Below, one piece after another: positions 48,566-56,716 of a stretch of 64,000 nucleotides of DNA. The first letter of the stretch is position 1, and every line of letters starts with the position of its first letter. A program made the translations under genes and the position numbers. The stretch is from Ruminococcus flavefaciens (GTDB taxonomy: Bacteria > Bacteroidota > Bacteroidia > Bacteroidales > P3): the NCBI GenBank assembly GCA_023667315.1, contig JAMPAI010000004.1, positions 145,818-209,817 of the forward strand, written 5' to 3'. The notes beneath the pieces were generated by a model, which was not told the DNA's origin, did not search any database, and worked only from the letters and a program-made list of their open reading frames with translations.

Positions 48566-49162
48566 CTAATTGTGCTGTGTTTGATTTTCATCCCGTTCCA
48601 CAATCGTTACCAGTACACCATTATCCTGAATACTATGGATTTTTGTGAGAGGCAGGTGGGGTGGATGGCCGTAATCAGGCGCGGGCTCGGCAGCCAAGGG
48701 CAGGGATGTGTTTGGCAAGGTGTAGGTTTTGCATGTTGGCAAGTTTCCTGTTATTTGGTCGTATAGGTTGTCAAGGACGGTTTCTCGCGTTGCCTTGGAG
48801 CGGACTTGGCATTCCCAGATGCGGATTACAGTCCATCCGACCTCGACAAGGGCATGGGTGTTCTTTAAGTCCCGAGCCTTGTTGGTGCTGATTTTGGATT
48901 GCCAGAAGGCAACGTTGGATTTCGGCATCTTGAAATACTTGCAACCTTCGTGCCCGTGCCAAAAGCAACCGTCAATGAAGATAACCGTTTTGTATTTGGG
49001 CAATACGATGTCGGGTGCACCGGGCAGTTTCCTGTCGCAGACGCGGAAGCGCAGTCCTTTGGCGAAAAGGAATTTCCGAACCAATATTTCGGGCTTGGTG
49101 TCCTTGCCGTGGATTGCCGCCATACAGTGGTGCCGTTGCTCCGGTGTCATCGTGTCGGACAT
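48566..49162 (-). CDS. vsr: Very short patch repair (Vsr) endonuclease
   Basis: A Vsr-type nicking endonuclease of 198 residues. The motifs are present: HGKDTKPEILVRKFLF at the N-terminus, the PDIVLP motif with D51, CFWHGHEGC (C66 to C74, with H69 and H71), and TNKARD with the final acidic residue. Vsr normally corrects T:G mismatches beside a Dcm-type cytosine methylase, but no such gene is in the window. The last 50 residues extend beyond the usual nuclease core. It converges with brxL and diverges from abiH. Confidence 0.9.
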   Translation of the reverse strand: MSDTMTPEQRHHCMAAIHGKDTKPEILVRKFLFAKGLRFRVCDRKLPGAPDIVLPKYKTVIFIDGCFWHGHEGCKYFKMPKSNVAFWQSKISTNKARDLKNTHALVEVGWTVIRIWECQVRSKATRETVLDNLYDQITGNLPTCKTYTLPNTSLPLAAEPAPDYGHPPHLPLTKIHSIQDNGVLVTIVERDENQTQHN

Positions 49163-49291
49163 ATCGTGTTTCGTTGTATTGGAGACAAAAATAAGGAGTA
49201 TTTTGAATAAACAGGCTAGTTGTTATGATACAGATTTGGAGTATATTCGTAGGTGTTTAGAAATGGCAAACCATGGAAAGGAGAAACAGCG

Positions 49292-50584
49292 ATGAACAGA
49301 ATCATCTTAATCGGCAATGGCTTTGATTTAGCACATGGATTGCGGACCAGTTATGCGGACTTTATCAATTGGTATTGGGAAAGACGCTTAACGGGGTTCG
49401 CAAATAATAAAACTGCAGTGGATAGCGATGTCTTGTGCACGTTCACAATAACAGATGGTCCGGGGATAGGAGATGTAAAAATCAAGACATGGAAAGCTTT
49501 TTATGAACATAAAGGTAAACTATTGCCAGGACTAAAAACGGCGATGGATTATTTTTTCAAATTGAAAGAATTTCTTACGCTTACCGTAGAGTCGTCTTTG
49601 TTTTTGGATAATATATGCAAGGAAATCAAACAGAAAGGTTGGGCCGATATAGAGAATGAGTATTACAAATTATTAAAAATATGTGCAAAACGAGAAACTT
49701 TGAATAATTGCAGCCTAAAAGAGATAAATAGGCAGTTCTGTTATTTACGTGATTTGTTGATACAATATTTAAAAGGGATTCAGATTAATAAAAGGATGGT
49801 GAATGATAAAATTGATGCTATTGTGCATGCTCCACTGAGCCCTTGTGAGTTTTCCCTTTTAGGAAGAAAAAAACTAGACGAATATTTTAAGGATTGGTTG
49901 AATCTTGATGAAAAAGATGCTGTAAATAGATTATGTCGATATAAGATGTATGATTGTTATGATTATATGGATGATTTGCGTGCATTTAAGTCTATGTACA
50001 AGGATGAATTACATGATACAGAAACGATATTGTCGATTTTGCAAAAACATAATACACTCTATGTAGAAAGGGAATTGCGCCCAGACAAAACGTTGTTTTT
50101 AAACTTTAACTACACAAAACTTGCAGAGAATTACTTTTTTAAAAGGGAAGGTTTTCAATTTATCTATATACATGGAAATCTTTCGAAAGATAGTGCCATT
50201 ATATTTGGGCACGGGGACGAGAAAGATAACGCTTACAGGGAACTTATAGACCTTAATGACAATGAATATTTAAAAAATATAAAGCCTATTAAGTACCAAG
50301 AGTCTGATAATTATCCTAATCTCTTATTGTTTATATCTTCGGCGCCTTATCAGGTTTATATCATGGGGCATTCTTGCGGGATTTCAGACAGGACTTTGCT
50401 GAGTACGCTATTTGAACATCCTAATTGTGTTTCTATCAAGCCATTCTATTACCAAAAGGATGATGGTACGGACAACTACTTGGATTTAGTTCAAAACATT
50501 AGTCGTAACTTTACTGACATGAAACTCATGCGGGACAGGGTGGTGAACAAGACTTTTTGTGAGCCGTTGCCGCAGTGTCGATAG
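49292..50584 (+). CDS. abiH: AbiH-family abortive infection protein
   Basis: A 430-residue protein of the AbiH family, linked to phage abortive infection in Lactococcus. The N-terminal NRIILIGNGFDLAHGL is the family hallmark and resembles a nucleotide-binding turn. Further conserved parts are LFLNFNYTKLAE, FIYIHGNL, GHG and YIMGHSCGISD. I use the start at 49292, which has a strong AAAGGAG Shine-Dalgarno at 49277-49283, uncommon in this phylum. How AbiH acts is not known. It is probably part of the defence island. Confidence 0.85.
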   Translation: MNRIILIGNGFDLAHGLRTSYADFINWYWERRLTGFANNKTAVDSDVLCTFTITDGPGIGDVKIKTWKAFYEHKGKLLPGLKTAMDYFFKLKEFLTLTVESSLFLDNICKEIKQKGWADIENEYYKLLKICAKRETLNNCSLKEINRQFCYLRDLLIQYLKGIQINKRMVNDKIDAIVHAPLSPCEFSLLGRKKLDEYFKDWLNLDEKDAVNRLCRYKMYDCYDYMDDLRAFKSMYKDELHDTETILSILQKHNTLYVERELRPDKTLFLNFNYTKLAENYFFKREGFQFIYIHGNLSKDSAIIFGHGDEKDNAYRELIDLNDNEYLKNIKPIKYQESDNYPNLLLFISSAPYQVYIMGHSCGISDRTLLSTLFEHPNCVSIKPFYYQKDDGTDNYLDLVQNISRNFTDMKLMRDRVVNKTFCEPLPQCR

Positions 50585-50610
50585 TTGATGTAAAATCAAA
50601 TTTGTAGAAT

Positions 50611-51094
50611 ATGAAACCAATAACCTTCCTCCTCTCCGACATCACCAAACTCCGGGTCGATGCCATCGTAAACGCGGCGAATACTTCGCTTCTTGGGGGC
50701 GGCGGGTCGGGAGCTACTGGAGGAGTGCCGCACTTTGGGCGGTTGCGCTACGGGGCAGAGCAAGATAACGGGGGCTTACCGCTTGCCGTGTCGCAAGGTG
50801 ATCCACACGGTGGGGCCGGTATGGCGGGGCGGGTCACACGGAGAAGCCCGGCTGTTGGCCTCCTGCTACGATACGGCCTTGCGCCTGGCGGCGTCCCACG
50901 GCCTTAAAAGCATCGCCTTCCCCTGCATCAGTACGGGCGTTTACGGGTATCCTCAGTGCGAGGCGGCGCAGATAGCACTGAACACCATCCGTCATCACCT
51001 CGAAAGCGGTCTCTACACGGGAGAGGTCATTGTCTGCTGTTTTCTTGAAGAGGACTACGATATCTATAAGGAACTGCTCCACGGGGAGGCGTAG
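50611..51094 (+). pseudogene. Broken macro-domain protein (ADP-ribose hydrolase family)
   Basis: A macro-domain gene split by a frameshift. Frame 1 from the ATG at 50611 gives MKPITFLLSDITKLRVDAIV and NAANTSLLGGGG. Frame 2 continues AAGRELLEEC, HTVGPVWRGG and CISTGVYGYP up to the stop at 51094. The expected linking residues (in intact relatives VDGAIHR) are missing at 50699-50706, where GCGGCGGG can be read in both frames. A deletion of about 23 bp between two copies of such a short repeat explains this. The lost residues are the substrate-binding loop, so the product would be inactive even if read through. Confidence 0.85.
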
Positions 51095-51311
51095 GGGCCG
51101 GAGAGAGTCCCCTTTTTGTGTTGGGAATAATCACAAAACATGTTGGAAAAATGTGATTAAGGAAAAGCCAAAGCATTGTTAAATAAAGATTTAAACTTTT
51201 TTCTATTGGAAAACATCATTCTGGGCATGCCCTGTTTTGGGTGATTGGACGGAAAAGTTGTTGGAAATGGTTTGAGCCTTGCGATAATCGGGGCTAAGGC
51301 AAGTTGCAATC
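51095..51311. other. Intergenic region between the macro pseudogene and the GIY-YIG gene
   Basis: A possible weak terminator (GGGG...CCCC followed by five T) is seen at 51092-51118. The remainder shows no gene and no clear promoter. Confidence 0.35.
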
Positions 51312-51986
51312 TTACTCATTGTCGCTGTTAGGATTTTCGCTGAGCGATTCATTCTCATTTCTTAAGTCGGCAAGCACTGTGCCTTTGTACGAAAAATATT
51401 TGGCACCTTGATATGCGCCGGAAGTATTTCGTTTATCTTCGGGCATGAACGTGCCGACGAAAGGGGAGAGTTTATAAATCCGACCGTCGTATTCAACGGC
51501 ATCATCTGTGGCTACTTTAACTACAGTCCCCGTTGGGATAAAAGTTACTAGTTCTCCGATTTTAATACCACACATGCTGAACTTAAAACGGGGACGTTTG
51601 ACCTCTCGTTGTCTTGGTATTACATCCGTATCTTTACGTATGGGTTTGTTCTCATGATACAAAGTCACCTCGGCATCATCAATAGTTGACTCAATATCCT
51701 TGAATATCTCCAGCGCCATTTGTGGGGAAACATTAAAGAATTCCCTATTCTGCCGTATACGTAGATCTGTCAGGCGGTCAATCATTTTATGGACCAACTT
51801 TTCCACCTCGTTATACTTGCAGGTTTGTATCGTTGCAAAGATGTCAAAGGGGAGAGGTACAGCGGTGTTATCAAGCTCTTTAGATCTGACATCCACAGGG
51901 CGTGAGCTCTTGCCAATCTTAACCCAATCTTCCTTAAAACTCGGATTGGTCAGTATGTAAACGTATCCTTTTTCCTTGTTGTTCAT
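51312..51986 (-). CDS. GIY-YIG/T5orf172-like DNA-binding protein with a RAMA-like C-terminus
   Basis: A 224-residue protein. The N-terminal 100 residues (GYVYILTNPSFKED, then VKIGKS and later NREFFNVSPQMALEIF) match the T5orf172/MUG113 branch of the GIY-YIG fold. The C-terminal part (about 135-210: GIKIGELVTFIPTGTVVKVA, VEYDGRIYKLSPFVG, KYFSYKGTVLADLR) resembles the RAMA domain that accompanies restriction-associated methylases. This suggests recognition of modified or foreign DNA, but nuclease activity is uncertain. It lies 21 bp behind the broken gene at 52008-52560 and may share its promoter. Confidence 0.7.
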   Translation of the reverse strand: MNNKEKGYVYILTNPSFKEDWVKIGKSSRPVDVRSKELDNTAVPLPFDIFATIQTCKYNEVEKLVHKMIDRLTDLRIRQNREFFNVSPQMALEIFKDIESTIDDAEVTLYHENKPIRKDTDVIPRQREVKRPRFKFSMCGIKIGELVTFIPTGTVVKVATDDAVEYDGRIYKLSPFVGTFMPEDKRNTSGAYQGAKYFSYKGTVLADLRNENESLSENPNSDNE

Positions 51987-52007
51987 TGTTGTTGAATATT
52001 CCTATTG

Positions 52008-52560
52008 TTATCGTGTCTTCTCGGCGATGAGATTCTTTGCCTGCTCCATAACTGATATAAAAGCATCGATGTTTTCAATGTCAAGGAATACGGCAGAGCG
52101 ACTAGTGTAGCCCTTAGTGTACACATTTATTCTTATTAAAGAAAGCTCCGAACTTGACGCCATCATTGGTTTTATATTCAGCTTCAGTATATATTTCAGG
52201 TGCAGAGGGAAGAAGTGTGTTTTTAATATATTGCAAGGACTGAATGCACGCGTTTAATTCATCCGAGTCAAGCGTTCCAATGTAGCTGTCGCTTGTATAC
52301 TGGCTGCTGTAATGCGTCTCTAAGCGGAGACATCCCAATTTTGAACCGCTAACGACATTTTTCATAATGAGAACTTGGCATTCAACGCCTTTAATCTTTT
52401 GAAGGTCGTAGAACTCTTTTACAAGAAATGTTCCGTTGGCGTTGAGAAATTCAACGGCCTTACTCTTTGATTCGGGAATGGCACTTTTCTCTTGAGACTG
52501 AGCCAAAGATGAAAGAACCGCAGTGAAAGCGAAGATGCAGAAAAGCAAAGACTTTTTCAT
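52008..52560 (-). pseudogene. Frameshifted small secreted protein
   Basis: The first frame starts at 52560 with a signal peptide (MKKSLLFCIFAFTAVLSSLA) and ends at 52114 after DGVKFGAFFNKNKCVH. A second frame continues directly with NVYTKGYTSRSAVFLDIENI and runs to a stop at 52008 (AKNLIAEKTR). Both parts look like normal coding sequence, so one small indel between about 52115 and 52145 broke a gene of roughly 180 codons. Family not recognised. The 3' piece is too long and well formed to be chance. Confidence 0.7.
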
Positions 52561-52586
52561 GGTTGTGGTAGTGGTTAAAATTTGAG

Positions 52587-52594
52587 CAAAGTTA
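52587..52594 (-). promoter_or_regulatory. -7 box of the frameshifted secreted-protein gene
   Basis: On the - strand this reads TAACTTTG, an exact match to TAnnTTTG, 26 bp before the start codon at 52560. Confidence 0.6.
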
Positions 52595-52762
52595 AGCATA
52601 AGTGAGAAAATTGAGTTGCTGTTTGTTTTTTGTCACAAAAAGACTGGGTGTCAGATAACTGTTATATGCTTGATTCGTCGGTAGAGTCAACAACCCAATG
52701 CGATTTTACAAAATAAGATTGTTATTTGAAAGAGAAACATCGTTCGGCCAGTGTCGGAAATG

Positions 52763-52787
52763 AGTCGGTTACACATTGTAACCGACT
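52763..52787 (+). repeat. Perfect hairpin, copy 1 of a duplicated segment
   Basis: AGTCGGTTAC and GTAACCGACT form a 10-bp perfect stem with a 5-nt loop, followed by a T-rich run. A degenerate copy is at 61086-61110. It lies in the 361-bp gap 52561-52921 between divergent genes; apart from this and the promoter-like TACCTTTA at 52890-52897 the gap appears empty. Confidence 0.65.
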
Positions 52788-52921
52788 GCAAGAATTTTTT
52801 TCGCGGGTCTCACTCTGCGAAGGGGTGCATTGTTGTGGCACACAGGTTCCGCTTAATATCCCGCAACTATCCGCTTGTTAATATTGTTGTACCTTTACAG
52901 GTTACGAAAATACAAAACAAG

Positions 52922-53662
52922 ATGCGACAAGACCGGGAATACACCATGCAAGACACACCATTAAATGAGGAAAGAAACGGGCAGAGAGGCTTCTTCGTTG
53001 CAATACTAACCGTGGTCATTGTAGGAATTATTGTCCTGGTGATCTTTTGGACTACAGGGCTTATTCGTTTTGGTGACACAGACGAAAAAGCGCCGGAAAC
53101 CATAGTGCCGGAAGGTTCGGCGGAAGAAATCGCCACCACTTCATCCCCTAATTTCATCGTAACGGAGGCCGAGTGGAAGGCTCTTCAAGCAGAGGTGAAA
53201 CGCTTGCGTAACGAGGTGAATCAACTGAAGCAGGGACCTGCGAAATCGGCAGCTACAGCGCCTGCCGCTCCGTCTCCTCGCCAAACCACAGTTCCCTCCG
53301 TCACCACGGCGACTGCATCTTCTTCATCATCTACGTCGGTTGGCAAGGATGATATTACACTCGCCAACTATTCTCACGATTGGGTTAAGTCTGACGCAAC
53401 GGTGGCCTTCATGAACAATACCAACCGCACTGTTTCGAGTGTGACAGGTCGCATGATTTATTACGATATGAATGGCGATATGCTCGATTATCAGGATTTT
53501 ACAAAGTCTTTGGTTATTGAACCGGGCATGGTGAAGAGCGTTACGCTGAAAGGATATGGATATAGGGATAGTTATGCGTACTATAAAAATAAGGCATCTC
53601 TTAGCAATCCTGACCGCAAGTATAAGGTGAAATTTGAGTTGAAGTCGTACAAGTTAAAGTGA
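52922..53662 (+). CDS. Single-pass membrane protein with extracytoplasmic beta domain
   Basis: A 246-residue protein, family not recognised. After a short charged N-terminus comes one membrane helix ([20 protein letters not shown], about 24-48). Next are a short coiled coil ([19 protein letters not shown]), a long Ala/Pro/Ser/Thr linker, and a C-terminal domain with [20 protein letters not shown] and [14 protein letters not shown], resembling the FxLYD-type domains. I start at 52922; the open frame reaches back to 52751 but covers a hairpin and a promoter-like box. A degraded copy of its 3' region is found at 61115-61200. Confidence 0.75.
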   Translation: MRQDREYTMQDTPLNEERNGQRGFFVAILTVVIVGIIVLVIFWTTGLIRFGDTDEKAPETIVPEGSAEEIATTSSPNFIVTEAEWKALQAEVKRLRNEVNQLKQGPAKSAATAPAAPSPRQTTVPSVTTATASSSSSTSVGKDDITLANYSHDWVKSDATVAFMNNTNRTVSSVTGRMIYYDMNGDMLDYQDFTKSLVIEPGMVKSVTLKGYGYRDSYAYYKNKASLSNPDRKYKVKFELKSYKLK

Positions 53663-53919
53663 TGGGTATGATTTTGCAAATGGGACACTTGGTGGTTGAC
53701 CCCGTTGTAGGGGAGGCGCTGTTGATGATATTTGGAGGAATTGCCGCCCTTGGATTTGTGTATCTTCTGCGCATACATATTGCATGGCGCATGGCAAAGA
53801 AGAGACATCGTGATCCTTTAGGCTGGATACTCCTGTCGTTCTTTTTCTCTCCATTGCTCACTTGGATAATCCTGCTTATTGTAGGAGATGATAAGTCTTC
53901 TCGCCCGGAGACAAGCTAA
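53662..53919 (+). CDS. Small membrane protein
   Basis: An 85-residue protein with two membrane segments (about 12-36 and 53-74). The loop AWRMAKKRHRDPLGWILLSF and FFSPLLTWIILLIVGDD resembles the C-terminal part of the protein at 61974-62459. Its ATG overlaps the stop codon of the preceding gene (TGATG), so the two are translationally coupled. The function is unknown. Confidence 0.7.
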   Translation: MGMILQMGHLVVDPVVGEALLMIFGGIAALGFVYLLRIHIAWRMAKKRHRDPLGWILLSFFFSPLLTWIILLIVGDDKSSRPETS

Positions 53920-54019
53920 TGTTGTATGTATTGATTGGATACCGTTCGTGCGTCCTGCTCAAAGATTTAGAACAACCGCTTTAGGAATCATCCCGCAAAT
54001 CTATAACTCCCCAACCGCC

Positions 54020-55264
54020 ATGAAACCCCGTCACACCATCCCACTAATCCTCATTTCAATAACACTGATTACAGCCTGCACACCAAAACCGGCGCTCCAG
54101 CCACAGGCATCCATTCCGGCGAATGCCATTTCGTTTATCTTCGATTCGCATTTGTATTTTCCGGGATCTATCAACGACAGCCTCGATGTTATGCTGATTT
54201 TCGACAGCGGAGCGGATATGCTTTATCTCGATGAGGATTACACCGTGTTGTCGGGCTTCAGGAATCTTCCGTTGCGCATGGGCAAGGCGGTTGTTTCCGG
54301 GGCCGGAGACGGGCGAGGGGAGTTGGTCGACCTGGTTTGGGACACGTTGCGGGTGTCGCTGGGAGCGGCGGCGAATCCCGAATGGACGAGTGTTCATTCG
54401 TATTCGCCTATCCTGAACCTCCGGCAGATGTTGGGGCGGCATATCGACGCCATGATCGGCAACACCTGGATGTTCGAGAAAGTGTTGGAAGTGAATTTCG
54501 ACGGCAGTTACCTCTGCCGGCACGACACCTTGACGGAGGCGATGCTTCAAGGCTATCGGCGGATTCCCGTCACCATTACCGGCAACCGCATCGATGTGGA
54601 GGCAACACTTAAAATCAACGATTCCAATGTGGTGCGGGGCAAGTTTCGGTTCGATATGGGATGTGGCGGTGCATTGGTGTTGACCAAGGCCGCAGGCGAC
54701 GACCTGCATTTGGCGGAGGTTCCCAAGGCGTTTTTCAAGGCGCAACATTATGGCCTGGGCGGTGGAGGCACTGGAATGGATATTCGGGCGGAATGGTTCT
54801 CGCTGTTCGACACTTTGACGGCACCTATTGTGGAATGTAGCCTGAACCGGGAGGGTGCCTTGTCGGAAGGCTTGGATTATGTAGGGCTTCTCGGCAATGG
54901 CATTTTGTCGCAGTACAATTGGTTTATCGATGCGCCGAACCAGACCTTGTGGGCGCGTCCGAACCGTCGGGAAAACGATGCCTATCGGCATTCCTCCAAA
55001 ACGCAGATGAGCAGTGTGGACAGAACGGATATCTGCGAGGGCCGGATTGTGAACAGCCTGTTTGTGGACGGTATCGCCGAGAAGGCGGGTATCGAAATCG
55101 GCGACACGATTGTGGCGATCAACGGTCGTCCGGTACGGGAGATTTCGTGGGAGGAACAACGCCAGGGGCTGAACCTGAAAGGGAAGACCCGCTACACGCT
55201 CCGCAAGAAAACCGGCGAAACCAAAGATGCTGTGCTCTTTATCGACGGGGAGGTGCTGCCGTAA
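54020..55264 (+). CDS. PDZ-containing retropepsin-like aspartyl protease lipoprotein
   Basis: A 414-residue putative outer-surface or periplasmic protease. The signal peptide ends in a lipobox (ITAC, C20). The first aspartyl protease motif is intact (FDSGA, D62). The second lobe has DMG at D212 in place of DTG/DSG, within RFDMGCGGALVLTKAAG. The C-terminal part (about 330-414) is a PDZ domain: IAEKAGIEIGDTIVAINGRP. The start at 54020 is chosen because of the lipoprotein signal; the frame extends upstream to 53888. Substrate unknown. Confidence 0.82.
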   Translation: MKPRHTIPLILISITLITACTPKPALQPQASIPANAISFIFDSHLYFPGSINDSLDVMLIFDSGADMLYLDEDYTVLSGFRNLPLRMGKAVVSGAGDGRGELVDLVWDTLRVSLGAAANPEWTSVHSYSPILNLRQMLGRHIDAMIGNTWMFEKVLEVNFDGSYLCRHDTLTEAMLQGYRRIPVTITGNRIDVEATLKINDSNVVRGKFRFDMGCGGALVLTKAAGDDLHLAEVPKAFFKAQHYGLGGGGTGMDIRAEWFSLFDTLTAPIVECSLNREGALSEGLDYVGLLGNGILSQYNWFIDAPNQTLWARPNRRENDAYRHSSKTQMSSVDRTDICEGRIVNSLFVDGIAEKAGIEIGDTIVAINGRPVREISWEEQRQGLNLKGKTRYTLRKKTGETKDAVLFIDGEVLP

Positions 55265-55297
55265 CCTCTAACGCCGGCCTTAACGAGAAAACTTCAT

Positions 55298-56482
55298 TTA
55301 AAATAGTTCCCGGATATCCATCGAGAGGAACTCTTCGGGCCGTAGGCCGCCATCCCCCACAATCAATGCCGTTTGAGGATTGAAGCGTTCCTTGAATGTT
55401 TCCAGCCCCGCTGTCTTTTTCTCCGCATTGCTTTTCACTTCTATGGCTACGACGGACCCTTTTTCCCTCAGCACGAAATCCACTTCATCGTTGCGTTCCC
55501 GCCAATAGAACACTTCCAAACGGTGTACGAATGCCTGACTGATGAGATATGCGCCCACACCGGATTCGAAGATATGCCCCCAAGCCTTGCGGTCCATGAT
55601 TGCCTGCCCGAAAGCAAGAGGACTGTATATCGTTTTCAAGGCATTGTTATAGACTTGAAACTTTGGGATACTCGCTTTCCTGCGGGCGGTGTCGATGCTG
55701 TATTTGTTCAATCCGTTCAGCATTCCCGCTTCATCCAACAAATGGATATATCCTGCCAGTGTGGTCGTATTGCCGGCATCCTGCAAGGCACCGATCATTT
55801 TTGTCAAGGAGAGTAACTGGCCGGAATAAGCGGCTCCTAACTCAAAAGTTTGACGTAACAGGGCGGGCTTGCCGATGGGGGTGTCCATCAGGATATCCTT
55901 ATTGATTGTGGCTTCGACAATGGCAGATTGAATGTATTGTTGGTAGCGGTCATCATCGTCAATCAACGCGGCCGCTCCCGGATAACCGCCGTAAAACAGG
56001 TATTGGTCGAGGCTGAAGCCGAAGCAATCCCGCATTTCAGGGAAACTCCAGTGTGTCATGCGGATTTCCTCGAACCGGCCGCCCAGGGATTCAGAAAGCC
56101 CTTTCTCTAAAAGAATACGGCTGCTACCGAGCAAAAGAACCTTGATGTTGCGGTCGTGAAAGGTATCGTCGTCCCATTCCTTTTTAACAACTTCGCTCCA
56201 GTTTATGATTTTCTGAATCTCGTCAATGACGAGGACAATATTCTCATATCCTTTGCTTTCTTTCAGGCTGCGCACGGCTGCCCAGCAGTTTGAAACCCAT
56301 GCGCTGTTGGATGCCGGTACATTGTCGGCCGAAAAGAACTGAAAGGGGGCGTCCAAACCCTGCAGCACCTGCTTCACAACGGTGGATTTCCCCACCTGTC
56401 GGGGCCCCATAACGACCTGAATGAACCTACGTGGCTCTTCAAGCCTTGTTTTAATTAGGTGATATTCAGTTTTCTTGTACAT
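55298..56482 (-). CDS. AAA ATPase with DUF4143 domain (first copy)
   Basis: A 394-residue ATPase of the AAA_14/DUF4143 family. Walker A is GPRQVGKST (26-34) and Walker B VLVIDEIQK (D87, E88). The C-terminal DUF4143 region has RERNDEVDFVLREKG and AIEVKS, that is, the E...D...ExK spacing of PD-(D/E)xK nucleases with all three acidic/basic residues present. Many copies per genome are usual in Bacteroidales; their role is not settled. The start at 56482 is 44 bp from an exact -7 box. Confidence 0.9.
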   Translation of the reverse strand: MYKKTEYHLIKTRLEEPRRFIQVVMGPRQVGKSTVVKQVLQGLDAPFQFFSADNVPASNSAWVSNCWAAVRSLKESKGYENIVLVIDEIQKIINWSEVVKKEWDDDTFHDRNIKVLLLGSSRILLEKGLSESLGGRFEEIRMTHWSFPEMRDCFGFSLDQYLFYGGYPGAAALIDDDDRYQQYIQSAIVEATINKDILMDTPIGKPALLRQTFELGAAYSGQLLSLTKMIGALQDAGNTTTLAGYIHLLDEAGMLNGLNKYSIDTARRKASIPKFQVYNNALKTIYSPLAFGQAIMDRKAWGHIFESGVGAYLISQAFVHRLEVFYWRERNDEVDFVLREKGSVVAIEVKSNAEKKTAGLETFKERFNPQTALIVGDGGLRPEEFLSMDIRELF

Positions 56483-56491
56483 GTATTTACA

Positions 56492-56533
56492 TTTTACGCA
56501 GTATGGCGCGTATTTTTACTCAATGCAAATATA
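56492..56533 (-). promoter_or_regulatory. Promoter with repeats upstream of the first DUF4143 gene
   Basis: CAAATATA at 56526-56533 reads TATATTTG on the - strand (exact -7 box). Two direct repeats TTTTAC(G/T)CA lie at 56492-56500 and 56514-56522, 22 bp apart, and an inverted repeat TACGC/GCGTA spans 56495-56512. These fall in the leader just downstream of the start of transcription, where a regulator could act. Confidence 0.55.
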
Positions 56534-56716
56534 ATGATTATTTCAACCCGCCGGAACGCGAGGGCGGAAACCTTTCAATCACTTCGCGGCTCATTTCCAC
56601 AGATGTATGAACCGGTCAAAGCGCCAATTTGCTGACCCGTTTGTCGGAAGCATAGCGGAAAAGCGCCTCCGCATCCTCGGGCTTCCAAGACCGCAATATC
56701 AGTCGGTTGGTCGCTA

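Noticed and set aside
50611-51094. Programmed frameshifting in the macro-domain gene
   Set aside because: A block of essential residues is missing, not only the frame changed, and there is no slippery heptamer followed by a pseudoknot.
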